DNA of 64,000 nucleotides from an uncultured Burkholderiales bacterium (GCA_903820745.1 CAIJIT010000284.1:1-64000), one strand, 5' to 3'; positions 46,428 through 57,199 are shown, counted from the first letter of the stretch. Notes: generated by a model not told the origin, from the letters alone. Program-made: numbers and translations.

Positions 46428-46999
46428 GCCCCTCCGTCGAGGGTGTCGAGGTGACCGTTCAACAACTGTACATAGCGCCCATTGGCCTGCAGCAGCAAGT
46501 CACAGCATTCGCGTGCAGCGCCGCGCCCGCCTTCCGCCTGCGTCACGTAATGCGCGATGGCTTTGACCTCGGCATGGGCTTGCGCTGGCACACAGGCAAA
46601 ACCAGCGCGGGTCAACAAGGGCAGATCGGGCCAGTCATCCCCCATCACCGCCACTTCGGCCCATTGCAGGCCAAGCTGATCAAGCAGCGGCTGCGCCACA
46701 GCCAGTTTGTCACGCGCACCGTAAGCGGCAAATGGCAAGCCCAGATCGGCAACGCGGCGGCGCACTGCAGGTGAATCCCGCCCGGTGATGATGATTGGCG
46801 TGATGCCGCCCTGCACCAGCAACTTCAAGCCATGCCCATCGAGGCTTGAAAAAGCCTTGAAGCTTTCGCCCTGCTCGCCAATGTAGATGCTGCCATCGGT
46901 CAACACGCCGTCAACGTCGAAAATCGCCGCTTTCAGTCCGAGACCGGTGCCTTGCGCCAGCAATAGCAGCTCGGGTGCGAAATGCAATGAAGCCTTCAT
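46424..46999 (-). CDS. kdsC: 3-deoxy-D-manno-octulosonate-8-phosphate phosphatase
   Basis: This 191-residue HAD-superfamily (C0-type) phosphatase has motif I in AIFDVDGVLTDGSIY (nucleophile Asp), motif II in IIITGRDS, and Lys plus DD motif in VMGDDWPDLPLL. It hydrolyses Kdo-8-phosphate to Kdo for lipopolysaccharide. Its stop/start contacts kdsD by TGATG and lptC by ATGA, forming a coupled three-gene operon. Confidence 0.96.
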   Translation of the reverse strand: MKASLHFAPELLLLAQGTGLGLKAAIFDVDGVLTDGSIYIGEQGESFKAFSSLDGHGLKLLVQGGITPIIITGRDSPAVRRRVADLGLPFAAYGARDKLAVAQPLLDQLGLQWAEVAVMGDDWPDLPLLTRAGFACVPAQAHAEVKAIAHYVTQAEGGRGAARECCDLLLQANGRYVQLLNGHLDTLDGGA

Positions 47000-47988
47000 C
47001 AGATCACCTTGGCCCGCATCAGATCGTTGATGGTAATGGCGCCGAGCAAATGCCGCTCTGCATCGACCACCAGCACAACCGTGATCCGCGCCGCCTCCAT
47101 CATGTCAGCCGCATCAACCGCCAGCGCATCAGGGGCCACCGTGCGCGGCGCGCCTGAAGCAACGTCGCCGGCAGTCAGGCTGCGCAAGTCGCTGCCGCGT
47201 TCAACCAAGCGACGCAAGTCACCATCGGTGAAGATGCCCTGCACATGGTCCTGGCCATCGACGACGATCGCCACGCCCAAGGCCTTGGCTGACATTTCGC
47301 GCATCATCTCGGTGAAAGGCAGCTCAGGGGCAACGCGCGGCAAATCCGCACCGCTACGCATCAGATCACGCACATGGGTCAGCAGCTTTCGACCCAGCGC
47401 GCCACCCGGATGCGAGCGTGCAAAGTCTTCGGCCTTGAAGCCGCGCGCATCGAGCAAAGCCACCGCCAAGGCATCGCCCAAGGCCATCTGCGCGGTGGTG
47501 CTGGCAGTTGGTGCCAGATTCAGTGGGCAGGCTTCTTCGGCCACCGCACAGTCGAGGACGATGTCGGCATGTCGGGCAAGGCTCGAATCGTCCCTGCCGG
47601 TCATCGCGACGATGCGCACGCCAAGGCGTTTGAGCACGGGCAGGACCGCGTTCAACTCATCGCTCTCGCCCGAGTTGGAAAGCGCCAGCACCACATCCTT
47701 GGGCGTCACCATGCCCAGATCGCCATGGCTGGCCTCGGCCGGGTGCACGAACAAGGCCGGCGTGCCGGTCGAAGCGAGCGTCGCAACGATCTTTCGCCCG
47801 ACATGCCCGCTCTTGCCCATACCCATCACCGCCACGCGACCCGAACAGGCGAGCATCGCCTTCACCGCAGCGGCGAATGCTGCACCCTGGCGCGGCGCCA
47901 GATCGGTCAGTGCCGCAGCTTCGATCAGCAGCGCTTTGCGGGCAATCGAGACCGCACGGTCGGGATCGAAGACATTGGTTTGACTCAT
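46999..47988 (-). CDS. kdsD: arabinose-5-phosphate isomerase
   Basis: This 329-residue enzyme interconverts ribulose-5-phosphate and arabinose-5-phosphate for Kdo synthesis. It has an N-terminal SIS domain (GRVAVMGMGKSGHVGRKIVATLASTGTPALFVHPAEASHGDLG, 51-93, and LALSNSGESDEL) and two C-terminal CBS domains (about 205-325). Conserved active-site Lys and His residues of KpsF/KdsD proteins are present. It is the first gene of the kdsD-kdsC-lptC operon. Confidence 0.97.
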   Translation of the reverse strand: MSQTNVFDPDRAVSIARKALLIEAAALTDLAPRQGAAFAAAVKAMLACSGRVAVMGMGKSGHVGRKIVATLASTGTPALFVHPAEASHGDLGMVTPKDVVLALSNSGESDELNAVLPVLKRLGVRIVAMTGRDDSSLARHADIVLDCAVAEEACPLNLAPTASTTAQMALGDALAVALLDARGFKAEDFARSHPGGALGRKLLTHVRDLMRSGADLPRVAPELPFTEMMREMSAKALGVAIVVDGQDHVQGIFTDGDLRRLVERGSDLRSLTAGDVASGAPRTVAPDALAVDAADMMEAARITVVLVVDAERHLLGAITINDLMRAKVI

Positions 47989-48051
47989 GCCGCGGAGTAT
48001 ATCGACGGGGCCGGCCCGTCCGTACGACTCAGCCGCGCTCGCACCCTGCAG

Positions 48052-49323
48052 TCATGGGTAGAGCCCCCGCTCTTGGCGGGCTTGCAGGACGCGGCTGCAA
48101 GCGACCACGAAAGCTGCTGTCCGCAGTGGGATCTGATGCTGTTCTGCGGTGTCGCAGATATGCTTGAAGGCGCCGATGATGATCTTGTCGAGGCGCACAT
48201 TGATCTCGTCCTCGGTCCAGAAAAAGCTGCTGAAGTCCTGCACCCATTCGAAGTAGGAGACCGTCACGCCGCCCGCATTGGCGATCACATCAGGCACGAC
48301 GGTGATTCCCCGGTCTGCCAGCACCGCATCGCCATCGGGTGTGGTCGGACCGTTCGCGCCCTCCAGCACCAGTTTTGTCTGCAAGCCCAAGGCACGCGCT
48401 GCGGTGATCTGCCCTTCCAATGCGGCTGGAATCAGCACATCGGTCTTGACCTTCCAGAAGTCTTCATCGGCGAGGGTGTCGGCACCAGCAAAGCCACCAA
48501 CGCCGCCGCTGCTGGCCAGATGCTGGAGCAGGTCAGCCATGTCCAGCCCGGCCTCGTTGAGGATCGTTCCGCTATGGTCCTGCACCGCGACGATCCTGGC
48601 GCCGGCATGAGCGAACAGCTTGGCGGCTACCGAGCCGACATTGCCGAACCCCTGCACCGCAACCCGCGCGCCGTCCATCGGCAGGCCAAGCCGGCGCATG
48701 GCCTCGCGGCCGATCACGAACACCCCGCGTCCGGTCGCTGCGACCCGGCCCAATGAGCCACCGAGCGGAATCGGCTTGCCGGTGACCACACCAGTGGCGG
48801 TCGAGCCGGTATTCATCGAATAGGTATCCATCATCCAGGCCATGATCTGGCCATTGGTGTTGACATCGGGGGCCGGGATGTCCTGCTGCGGGCCGATGAC
48901 GATGCCGATTTCGCTGGTGTAGCGGCGTGTGACTTTTTCCAGCTCTTTCAGCGACAGGGCTTTGGGCTCGAGCCTGATGCCTCCCTTGGCACCGCCAAAG
49001 GGCAAGTTCATCGCAGCATTCTTGATTGTCATCCAGGCTGCCAGCGCCATCACTTCTTCCAAGGTCACATCGGGGTGATAGCGCACACCGCCCTTGCCCG
49101 GTCCGCGCGTCAGACTGTGCTGGACCCGATAACCTTCGTAATGGGCCACCGTGCCATTGTCGAGTTCGATCGGCACATCGACGATCAGGATGCGCTTGGG
49201 CCGGCGCAGGGTCTCGACCCAGCGAGCCAGCGGGCCCAGATAGGGCTCCACCGCATCGATCTGGGACAGATAGGTACCCCAGGGACTATTGCGGGTCGGG
49301 GAAACAAAAGACAGTTTCGACAT
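48052..49323 (-). CDS. glutamate dehydrogenase (Glu/Leu/Phe/Val family)
   Basis: This 423-residue enzyme catalyses the reversible oxidative deamination of glutamate. The catalytic segment is intact ([12 protein letters not shown], with the active Lys in KGGVRYHP and [20 protein letters not shown]). The NAD(P)-binding domain has [17 protein letters not shown]. Length and blocks match the NAD-dependent GudB/RocG type rather than the 450-residue NADP GdhA. The start at 49323 is preferred because GGAG lies 7 nt upstream; ATG at 49335 overlaps that site. The nitrogen-metabolism gene glnE is nearby. Confidence 0.95.
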   Translation of the reverse strand: MSKLSFVSPTRNSPWGTYLSQIDAVEPYLGPLARWVETLRRPKRILIVDVPIELDNGTVAHYEGYRVQHSLTRGPGKGGVRYHPDVTLEEVMALAAWMTIKNAAMNLPFGGAKGGIRLEPKALSLKELEKVTRRYTSEIGIVIGPQQDIPAPDVNTNGQIMAWMMDTYSMNTGSTATGVVTGKPIPLGGSLGRVAATGRGVFVIGREAMRRLGLPMDGARVAVQGFGNVGSVAAKLFAHAGARIVAVQDHSGTILNEAGLDMADLLQHLASSGGVGGFAGADTLADEDFWKVKTDVLIPAALEGQITAARALGLQTKLVLEGANGPTTPDGDAVLADRGITVVPDVIANAGGVTVSYFEWVQDFSSFFWTEDEINVRLDKIIIGAFKHICDTAEQHQIPLRTAAFVVACSRVLQARQERGLYP

Positions 49324-49463
49324 GCGGGACTCCATTGCTTTCAGGTGCAGTCAACGGTAGCGCGAACCCGCAGCACTTGGGCGGCAATTCAAAGCCTTGT
49401 GAGCATGCCGCCATGCTCTGAACGCATAGTGGGAAGTTCAGGGGGCTGACCGACCCAGCGAAG

Positions 49464-50291
49464 TCAGAGCCGGCAATGCTGCAGCGCCGGCAATTGCCTG
49501 CGCACCTGCGCCAACCTGGCCCGGTCGAGTTCGGCCAGCACCAGGCCCTCGCCTTCCGGCAGGCAGGCCAGCACCTCGCCCCAGGGGTCGATGATCATCG
49601 TATGGCCCCAGGTCCGCCGGCCGTTTTCATGCAAGCCACCCTGAGCCGGCGCGATCACATAAGCCTGGTTCTCGACCGCACGGGCGCGCAGCAGCAAGTC
49701 CCAATGTTTCTCGCCAGTCGTGTAAGTGAATGCAGAAGGCACGCTGATCAGGTCACAAGCGGGCTGACCCGGCTCGAAGCTCATGCGCCGGTACAACTCG
49801 GGGAAACGCAAGTCGTAGCAGACGCTCAAGCCCACCCTGATCGGCCCGGCCTGCACGGCCACCGGTTCGCTACCGGCTTCCAGCACGCGGCCCTCGTCAT
49901 AGCTTTCGCGGCCATCGTCGAAACGAAACAGGTGGATCTTGTCGTAGCGCGCGGCTTGACGGCCATCAGGCGCATAGACGCAGCAGGCATTGCGCACCAG
50001 ACCAGTCGAGGCCGTGCGCAGCGGCAGCGTACCGCCGATGATCCACACACCCAACTGCGCCGCTGTCTCGCTCAACATGCGCTGGATCGGCGCGCGAAGG
50101 TCACCCGGCGTCTCGGCAATCGCCAACTTGTCAGCGTCAGCCCGGCCGATCAGGCAGAAATACTCGGGCAAGGCGACCAGTTCAGCGCCCTGCGCCGCAG
50201 CTTCAGCCAGCCAATGGCGGGCACGCGCCAGATTCGTTGCCAGATCGGGTGTGGAAACCATCTGGATCGCGGCAATTTTTACATTCTTCAT
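49464..50291 (-). CDS. carbon-nitrogen hydrolase of the nitrilase superfamily (Nit1/Nit2-like)
   Basis: This 275-residue hydrolase has the catalytic triad Glu in VALPEYFC, Lys in DKIHLF, and Cys in SVCYDLRFPELYRR. Nit1/Nit2 homologues are repair or omega-amidases acting on deaminated glutathione or alpha-ketoglutaramate. Its ATG overlaps the yhdP stop by ATGA, as in many betaproteobacteria, so the two are cotranscribed. Substrate is inferred from the family. Confidence 0.92.
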   Translation of the reverse strand: MKNVKIAAIQMVSTPDLATNLARARHWLAEAAAQGAELVALPEYFCLIGRADADKLAIAETPGDLRAPIQRMLSETAAQLGVWIIGGTLPLRTASTGLVRNACCVYAPDGRQAARYDKIHLFRFDDGRESYDEGRVLEAGSEPVAVQAGPIRVGLSVCYDLRFPELYRRMSFEPGQPACDLISVPSAFTYTTGEKHWDLLLRARAVENQAYVIAPAQGGLHENGRRTWGHTMIIDPWGEVLACLPEGEGLVLAELDRARLAQVRRQLPALQHCRL

Positions 50292-53200
50292 GGTGCGCTC
50301 GCCCCTTTGCTCGGTACTTCAATCCGGTGCTCAACCCGCTCGACTTTCGGGTCGTCCCAATTGCCGGTGATGTGGAATTCATGCGTATTCGCTGCTGCCA
50401 TGGGCCGGCTCAGCACCAACTGCGCCAGAAAGGCGCCCAAGCCTATCGCCGGGTTGATCGCGGCATAGGCCAGCGCGGCGCCACCGGCGCTGACCTCGGG
50501 CACCACCAGCACGCGCAGGTTCTGGGTTTCCGCCGCCAGGTCAGCGCGACCTTCGAGAAGGATCGCCGCCTGAACGCCGCGCATGCGCAGATTGCTGCTG
50601 CTGGCCATGCCTCGCTCCACCGTCACATCACCGGTCACACCGTCGAAGGCAAAGCCTTCAGCAAACACATCGCGGAAATCGAGCAAGAAACGCCGCGGCA
50701 GTGATTGAAGGCTCAACACGCCCAACAGTCGACCGACGCCGGGTTCGGCTTTCAGAAACTGTCCGGCATCGAGCAGCAGATTCAACTTGCCGGTCATGCT
50801 GGGATAGTCGGGCGACAAAGGCGAGCCACTCCAGCCAATCTGGCCGTTCAGCTGGCCGCGTCCGCCGCGCAGCACCCGGCCCTGACCCATGCGTTCGAGA
50901 AAATTACCGGCGTCTGCCACATCGAGCTTCCAATCGAGCTTGGTGCGGCGCGGGCCCGCTGCTGCCTCGCTCGCCCAATTGCCAGTGGCATTCAGGACGG
51001 CATCGGCATTCTTCAACTGCAGCTTGGAAAGCCGCCAGTCGCGCGCCGCACCGCTGGCCTGAGCTTCCACTTCCAAGCGCCCGAGATGCTTGCCGCGCAA
51101 CTCGAAATCATCGATCACGATGTCCAGTGCCGGCACGTTGACCGGCTGATTTTCCAGCAATTGGCTGACCGAGTCAGCATCCTGTTTGGGCAAGGCCAGC
51201 CTTGCCAGCCGCGCAAAGACACGCCCGGCGTTGGTCGCGGTCGCAGCGCGCCATTCCAGGTAACCACTCAACTGTTGCGCATCGAGCGTGATGCGCCAGT
51301 TGCCCTGCTCGGGCGCCCGCGTGATGCCCGCCACCACCTGGGTCAGAGGCCGACCGGACAACTGCAGGCTTTGCGCCCGCAAGGCGATCTGGTTCGGTGC
51401 ATAGCCGCTGTCGAGCGTTTCGCCGCCGAAAAATCGCTGCGCCGTTGTTGACCACTCATCCAGATTGACGCTGGCCAGATTAGCCTGGAACTGCACCCCG
51501 GAAGCCGGTAACGGTGGCAAATTCTCCTGCACGCTGACGGCGCCGCGCAGCACCCGCGCCGGCTCGCTGCTCAGATCGCGCTGGTACTGCAGATGCAAGG
51601 CATTGCCCAGATCGATACGCAACTCGTCACGCGCGAGGCCTTGCAAGCTCGATTGAAGACGCAGCGGCAACAGGCTTTCGGCATCCTTGCGCAGCGGCGC
51701 GGGCAGGTCAAGCGCAATCCCGGCCAGGTTGCTCGTCAGCGTGTACTCGGCCTGCCCCTGCACGAATCCCAGTTGCAGGCGGTAGGTCGATTGCCCGCTC
51801 GCCGCCTGTGCCAGCTTCGCAGCCAGCCCCAGTTCAGGCGTGCGGCGCAGGCCTTCGGCCGTGGCCAGACCCTGCGCGGTAAAACGCAGACTGCCATCGC
51901 GTTGACTGCCGCCTTCAACCGTTGTATCGCCGCCAGCCAGCCTGGCCTGACCCGCCTGCACCGTCACGCCATTGCGGTCAAACAAGACCTTGCCGCGGGC
52001 ATTGCCCAGCAGCGGCATATCCGGGCGAATGCGCAGATCATTGCCGGACAATTGGACACTACCCTTGATGGCAGTCTTGTTCAGATCAGCCAGCGGCAAC
52101 TGCAGCCCCAGGCTGAGCAAGGCCGGGCCGGTGCTGCTGGACTGGGCCAGCGCGGCACCGGTCCAATCATTGACTGGCGAGGCCTTCATGAAACGCAGCA
52201 ACTCGGCTGCCGGGCCGCGCCCGGTGCCCTCGATCTCGAGCACAGGCTTGTCAAGCAGGTTTTTGATGTCGCCATTGACCGTCAACAGCTCATAGCCCAG
52301 TACCTTCGCTCGGCCATTGCGGATTTGCATGCTGCCGCGGTCGAACAGCAGTTCGGCATCGATATGCTCCAGAATAGGCCATGCCAGCGGCTGCCCGGCA
52401 ACTGGCGGCACATAGGCCAGCGTCACATCGCGCGCCTGGGCCGTGATCCGGAACTGCCCGGCATGACCTGCGTTGAAGGGAAAATCCACCAACTCGCCGC
52501 GCAGCTTGATTGCCACAGCGCGGACCTCGCCGCTGCGGATCGCGTCTTTCAGGTAGCTGTGAACCGACTCGCCAAGGCTCAGCGGAAGGTAGGCTTGCAC
52601 CTTGTTGGCAACGATGCGGTCGATGCGCCCGGTCAAATCGAGGTTGCCAGCAGCACTGCGACCACTGCGCCAGACCGCATCGAATTCGCCACGCAGATCG
52701 GCGTTGTTGAACTGCAATCCGCTGACCTTCAACTCGATTTGCTTGTTGCCCGGCTCGATGCGCCAATCCAGATTGGCCGCCAGCCGCTGCAAGGGCAGCA
52801 GTCGCTGTTCAAGCAGCCCCGGCCAGTCCAGCACGCCATCGGCCAAGGTCAGTTGTGCCGTTCCGCCATGCTCATTGGCCTCGAGTTGCAGCGCCACACC
52901 CGCCAAGCCAGGATGGCCGAGGCTTTGATGCGCAGCCGCTGGCAGACTGGCCAAGCGCAAGCCATCGATCCTGGCCTTCACCCGGTAACTGCGCGGCGCG
53001 TCTAGCGGTCCATCCCAGAGCGCGATGAAGTCAGTCAGTAGCCCCTGAGGCGCCAGCTTGCCAAGCCGGGCTCGGGGTTCGGCTCCGATCGGCAGGCGCT
53101 GAGCGATCTGGGCCATCAACGCCAGATCAAGGCGCTGTGCCCTGAACTCGCCGCCTAGCAATCGGTATTGCCGCCCATCCAGACCGACGTCGACACCCGC

Positions 53201-54310
53201 ACCAAGCTCCTTGCCCGAAGGCTCGGCAATCCGCAACTGGACATCCCAATCGCTGCGTGGCCAGACAACGCCGTCGCCACTGACGAACCCGAGTTGAGTG
53301 GCCTGCAGTTTCAAGCGCTGAGGGTCCCTCTGCAACTGCAAGCGGCCTTCGATATGCGCCAGGTCGAGCATCTCCGCACTCGGATTCAGACGCAATTTGA
53401 CTGCGCGCAGCCCCATGTCAACCGTCACGCCCTCGGGCTTGCCGTTCTTGACGTCAAGCCAAGCGCGCAGCGCGCCATCGCCCTCGCTGAGCTCGAACGG
53501 CAGATCGACATGGCGCCGCAACTGACCCAGGTCGGTGCGCGGCAGGCTGGCATAAAACTGCCCGGTCCATTGGCTCAGATCACCAGGCCGCTTCAGTAAC
53601 TTCTGGGTGAATTTTCCCTGCAGACTGAAGCGCTCGCCCCAGTCGGACGGGGGGGTGGCGTCAAGCCGCAGATCGTGTTGGCGCAGCCCATTGCGCAACA
53701 CCAGGTTCAGGTCGGAGAGTTCGAGTGGGGGTGCAATTCGTAGCTCATCGATCCAACGCACGCGGCCGTTCAGGATCACCAGTTCATGCTGCGAAAACAG
53801 CCAGTCAGCCACTTCATCGGCCAGACCGCTGGTCTGGGCCTGCTCGGCGGCGTCAACGCTGAGTCCTCCGACAAAGAACTTGCCCAGTGCATCGCGCCGG
53901 ACTTCGAGTTGCGGCGCCTCGATCAAGAGCTGGGAAAAGCGCAGTTCAAAGGCCAGCAAAGAGCGCACCGACAACGCTGCCTTGACCCCGGGCAAGCGCA
54001 GCGTTTCGCGTCCCTGGGGATCCAGCAGCCGAACTTCGCGCAGATCCAGCGCCGGAATCCAGGCCCCCGTATTGACCACAATGCTGCCGATGCGCAGCTG
54101 TATTCCCAGGCTGCGCGAGGCTTGCTGTTCGAGTGCCGGACGCCATTCGTCGATGTGCGGCAGAATCAGCCCGTGCAAGACCAGCAATATCAACAAAACC
54201 AACGTCCAGGCCAGCAGCAGCAAGCCGAACACCCAGCGGCCCATCCGCCAGAGCAGGCGGGCCGGTGTTCTCAGCCATTGTTGGACGGCGGCAGTAGCAG
54301 TTGCAAGCAC
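50288..54310 (-). CDS. yhdP: YhdP-family AsmA-like envelope protein
   Basis: This protein of about 1,340 residues has one N-terminal membrane anchor (FGLLLLAWTLVLLILLVLHGLIL). A very long, mostly beta repeat region typical of AsmA/YhdP/TamB lipid-transfer proteins follows, and the DUF3971/AsmA_2 C-terminal part contains GRVLRGGRGQLNGQIGWSG and LLGVLSLQSLPRRF. YhdP is implicated in anterograde phospholipid transport to the outer membrane. The true start is uncertain: GTG near 54310, or the ATG at 54244 just before the anchor. The longest frame (to 54469) overlaps the glnE start and is unlikely. It is coupled to the nitrilase gene. Confidence 0.9.
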   Translation of the reverse strand: MLATATAAVQQWLRTPARLLWRMGRWVFGLLLLAWTLVLLILLVLHGLILPHIDEWRPALEQQASRSLGIQLRIGSIVVNTGAWIPALDLREVRLLDPQGRETLRLPGVKAALSVRSLLAFELRFSQLLIEAPQLEVRRDALGKFFVGGLSVDAAEQAQTSGLADEVADWLFSQHELVILNGRVRWIDELRIAPPLELSDLNLVLRNGLRQHDLRLDATPPSDWGERFSLQGKFTQKLLKRPGDLSQWTGQFYASLPRTDLGQLRRHVDLPFELSEGDGALRAWLDVKNGKPEGVTVDMGLRAVKLRLNPSAEMLDLAHIEGRLQLQRDPQRLKLQATQLGFVSGDGVVWPRSDWDVQLRIAEPSGKELGAGVDVGLDGRQYRLLGGEFRAQRLDLALMAQIAQRLPIGAEPRARLGKLAPQGLLTDFIALWDGPLDAPRSYRVKARIDGLRLASLPAAAHQSLGHPGLAGVALQLEANEHGGTAQLTLADGVLDWPGLLEQRLLPLQRLAANLDWRIEPGNKQIELKVSGLQFNNADLRGEFDAVWRSGRSAAGNLDLTGRIDRIVANKVQAYLPLSLGESVHSYLKDAIRSGEVRAVAIKLRGELVDFPFNAGHAGQFRITAQARDVTLAYVPPVAGQPLAWPILEHIDAELLFDRGSMQIRNGRAKVLGYELLTVNGDIKNLLDKPVLEIEGTGRGPAAELLRFMKASPVNDWTGAALAQSSSTGPALLSLGLQLPLADLNKTAIKGSVQLSGNDLRIRPDMPLLGNARGKVLFDRNGVTVQAGQARLAGGDTTVEGGSQRDGSLRFTAQGLATAEGLRRTPELGLAAKLAQAASGQSTYRLQLGFVQGQAEYTLTSNLAGIALDLPAPLRKDAESLLPLRLQSSLQGLARDELRIDLGNALHLQYQRDLSSEPARVLRGAVSVQENLPPLPASGVQFQANLASVNLDEWSTTAQRFFGGETLDSGYAPNQIALRAQSLQLSGRPLTQVVAGITRAPEQGNWRITLDAQQLSGYLEWRAATATNAGRVFARLARLALPKQDADSVSQLLENQPVNVPALDIVIDDFELRGKHLGRLEVEAQASGAARDWRLSKLQLKNADAVLNATGNWASEAAAGPRRTKLDWKLDVADAGNFLERMGQGRVLRGGRGQLNGQIGWSGSPLSPDYPSMTGKLNLLLDAGQFLKAEPGVGRLLGVLSLQSLPRRFLLDFRDVFAEGFAFDGVTGDVTVERGMASSSNLRMRGVQAAILLEGRADLAAETQNLRVLVVPEVSAGGAALAYAAINPAIGLGAFLAQLVLSRPMAAANTHEFHITGNWDDPKVERVEHRIEVPSKGASAP

Positions 54311-54454
54311 GTTGATGAGGGGTGCTCGCCGTGGAGCCAGTAAATTGTGAATCGATGACCTCGGTTCGGAGATTTGGCGCAGGCCTGGCGGATGCCGGCC
54401 TGTTGCGTTTCTCCGCGGCGGTGTCGGAGCGAATCTAGCACAGCGCAGCGACCT

Positions 54455-57199
54455 ATGACCGAGGCTCAACCAACTTCAAATGCCAAACTGCCGGCGATTG
54501 CGGATGCTGGGTACAGCCGATTTGTCCAGCGCGTGCGACGCCGCTATGCCAACCTGCTTGATCTGCTGCCGTCAGGCCTGCCAGATCGGGCCGCCATCGA
54601 GGTGCTGATTTCCTGCTTGCAAGAGGCTGGAAGTCCACTGACCAGGGCGCTACGGGTCGCGCGCCATCTGGTACTTGAACGCCTTGCAGTACTCGACATC
54701 GAGGCCGGCGCCGAGATGCATGAAGTCACCGGCGTGATGACCGACCTGGCCGAAGTCAGTTTATGCCTGGCGCTGGCGCAGGCGCGCTCTGATCAGGACG
54801 CAAGCTCGGGCTGTGCCCGCAATCAGGCCGGCGAAGTGATCGATTTCTGGGTGGTCGGCATGGGCAAGCTCGGCGCCCGCGAATTGAATGTCTCATCCGA
54901 CATCGACCTGATCTATGTCTACGAAGAAGATGGGCAGACCGACGGCAGTCATTCGATCAGCGCACATGAGTATTTCAGCCGGGTCGCACATCGGCTCTAC
55001 GCGCTGATCGGCGATGTCACCGACGACGGACAGGTCTTCCGAGTCGATCTGGCGTTGCGGCCGAACGGCAATTCGGGTCCGGCCGCAGTCAGCATGGCGA
55101 TGCTGGAAGAATATTTCTTCGTCCAGGGGCGTGAGTGGGAACGCTTTGCCTGGCTGAAAAGCCGTGTGGTGGCGCCAATGGAAAGCACGCAAAACGGCCG
55201 TGCGCTGGCCTTGCGCTCGCTGGTCACCCCGTTCGTTTACCGGCGCTATCTCGACTATGGCGTCTTCGAAGGCCTGCGGCAGCTGCACCGCAAGATCCGC
55301 GACGAAGCGCAGCGCCGCGCTGCCGGCAGACCCGAGCGTGCCAATGATGTGAAGCTGTCACGCGGTGGCATCCGCGAGATCGAGTTCACCGTGCAACTGC
55401 TGCAAGTGGTGCGTGGCGGCCAATTTCCAGAAATCCGCACCCGTTCAACCGTCAAGGCGCTGGGCCGTCTGGCCGAGAGTGGCTTGATGAAGCCGGCGAC
55501 GGCCGCCAAGCTGGTCGACTGCTATGTCTTCCTGCGCCGGGTCGAACACCGGATCCAGTTTCTCGACGACCAGCAAACCCATTGCCTGCCAGGCCAGGAC
55601 TCGGATCTGGCCTGGATCGCCCGCAGCCTGGGCATGAGCTGCCATGTCGACGCCTGCGAACTACTCGATCGGCTCTGCGAAGTGCGTGAAATTGTCGCCA
55701 CCGAATTCGATTCACTTCTGCATGACGGCCAGGCGCCGGCCGGCAATGGTTGTCGAAGTTGCGGCGGCCCGGCATTGACCGTCGACACCGAAGAATTCCT
55801 GGCCAAATTGCCGTCGGAACTGGCCACCGCGGTCAGACGACTGGCCGGCCAGCAGCGCGTACAGGCATTGCGCGACGAATCACGCCTGCGCCTGGCCAAA
55901 TTGATCGGTCGTGCAGCCGATGCCGTCAAGGACGGCGGCTGCACGATGGACGCGGCACTGCGTTTTGTCGATTGGATCGAGCCGCTGCTGCGGCGCGAAA
56001 GCTATCTGGCCTTGCTGGTCGAACGCCCGGCAGTACAGACCCGCTTGCTGCGCTTGCTGGGGTTGGCGCGCTGGCCGATGCGCTACTTGATGCTGCATCC
56101 CGGCGTCATTGATGAACTGGCAGACGAGCGCTTGTTGCACGACCGATTCAGTGGCGACGACTTCATCAAGGAATTGCACAACCGGCATGATGCCTGGGCA
56201 AGATCGGGTGAGGCGGATGAAGAGGCCTTGCTCGACACCTTACGCCGAGCCCATCAGGCCGAAGTATTCCGCACCCTGGTGCGCGACGTGGAAGGCGAAA
56301 TCAGCGTCGAGCAGGTGGCCGACGAGTTGTCGGCGCTGGCCGATGCGGTGCTGCAATGCACGATTGCATGGGTCTGGGCCCGGTTGAAACAAGCGCATCG
56401 GCCACAGCCGCGCTTTGCCGTGATCGCCTATGGCAAATTGGGCGGCAAGGAACTCGGTTATGGCGGCGACCTCGATGTGGTCTTCCTGTTCGACGATGAG
56501 GACGAGAACGCCGCCGAAATCTATGCCGCTTTCGTTCGCAAGCTGATCACTTGGCTGACGGTGAGAACTTCTGCAGGCGAGCTGTTCGACATCGACACTG
56601 CGCTGCGTCCGAACGGCAATTCAGGCCTGCTGGTGACTTCGCTGGCCTCGTTCGAAAAATACCAGTCCGGCCGCGGCAGCAATACCGCCTGGACCTGGGA
56701 GCATCAGGCGATCACCCGGGCGCGCTTTTGCGCTGGCGATCCCTCGCTGGCCGAGCCCTTCGAGGCGGTGCGGCGCCGCGTGATGACCGCGCCCCGTGAC
56801 CACGCTGCCTTGCGTGCCGAAGTGCAGGCGATGCGCACTAAAGTACGTGCATCCAGGCCGGTGAAAGTCGGGCATTTCGACGTCAAGCACAGCCCCGGCG
56901 GCATGATGGATGCCGAATTCGCACTGCAATACCTGACTCTCGCTCACGCCGGCAAGCACCCGGCATTGATCGCCAACGCCGGCGTCATTGCCCTGCTCGG
57001 GCACGCTGAAGAAGCCGGTTTGCTGGCTGAAGGTATTGGTTTTTCCGCCGCCAACGCCTACCGCGAGTTGCGCCGGGCCCAGCATCGGGCGCGGCTCGAT
57101 GAACAGCCGACATCGTTCGACGAAACCAGGTTGGTCGAGACCGGGCTGGACCATCATCGCGATGCCGTGCTGGCGCTGTGGCAAGCCGTTTTTTCTTGA
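54455..57199 (+). CDS. glnE: bifunctional glutamine synthetase adenylyltransferase/adenylyl-removing enzyme
   Basis: This 914-residue enzyme adenylylates and deadenylylates glutamine synthetase in response to PII and glutamine. The N-terminal removing domain has GMGKLGARELNVSSDIDLIYVY (about residue 134). The C-terminal transferase domain has AYGKLGGKELGYGGDLDVVFLFD (about residue 657), each with the nucleotidyltransferase G-x-x-x-x-D-x-D pattern. The start at 54455 (MTEAQPT) was chosen over an upstream in-frame Met whose extension looks non-coding. The 3' end overlaps the rhombosortase-like gene by about 22 bp. Confidence 0.97.
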   Translation: MTEAQPTSNAKLPAIADAGYSRFVQRVRRRYANLLDLLPSGLPDRAAIEVLISCLQEAGSPLTRALRVARHLVLERLAVLDIEAGAEMHEVTGVMTDLAEVSLCLALAQARSDQDASSGCARNQAGEVIDFWVVGMGKLGARELNVSSDIDLIYVYEEDGQTDGSHSISAHEYFSRVAHRLYALIGDVTDDGQVFRVDLALRPNGNSGPAAVSMAMLEEYFFVQGREWERFAWLKSRVVAPMESTQNGRALALRSLVTPFVYRRYLDYGVFEGLRQLHRKIRDEAQRRAAGRPERANDVKLSRGGIREIEFTVQLLQVVRGGQFPEIRTRSTVKALGRLAESGLMKPATAAKLVDCYVFLRRVEHRIQFLDDQQTHCLPGQDSDLAWIARSLGMSCHVDACELLDRLCEVREIVATEFDSLLHDGQAPAGNGCRSCGGPALTVDTEEFLAKLPSELATAVRRLAGQQRVQALRDESRLRLAKLIGRAADAVKDGGCTMDAALRFVDWIEPLLRRESYLALLVERPAVQTRLLRLLGLARWPMRYLMLHPGVIDELADERLLHDRFSGDDFIKELHNRHDAWARSGEADEEALLDTLRRAHQAEVFRTLVRDVEGEISVEQVADELSALADAVLQCTIAWVWARLKQAHRPQPRFAVIAYGKLGGKELGYGGDLDVVFLFDDEDENAAEIYAAFVRKLITWLTVRTSAGELFDIDTALRPNGNSGLLVTSLASFEKYQSGRGSNTAWTWEHQAITRARFCAGDPSLAEPFEAVRRRVMTAPRDHAALRAEVQAMRTKVRASRPVKVGHFDVKHSPGGMMDAEFALQYLTLAHAGKHPALIANAGVIALLGHAEEAGLLAEGIGFSAANAYRELRRAQHRARLDEQPTSFDETRLVETGLDHHRDAVLALWQAVFS

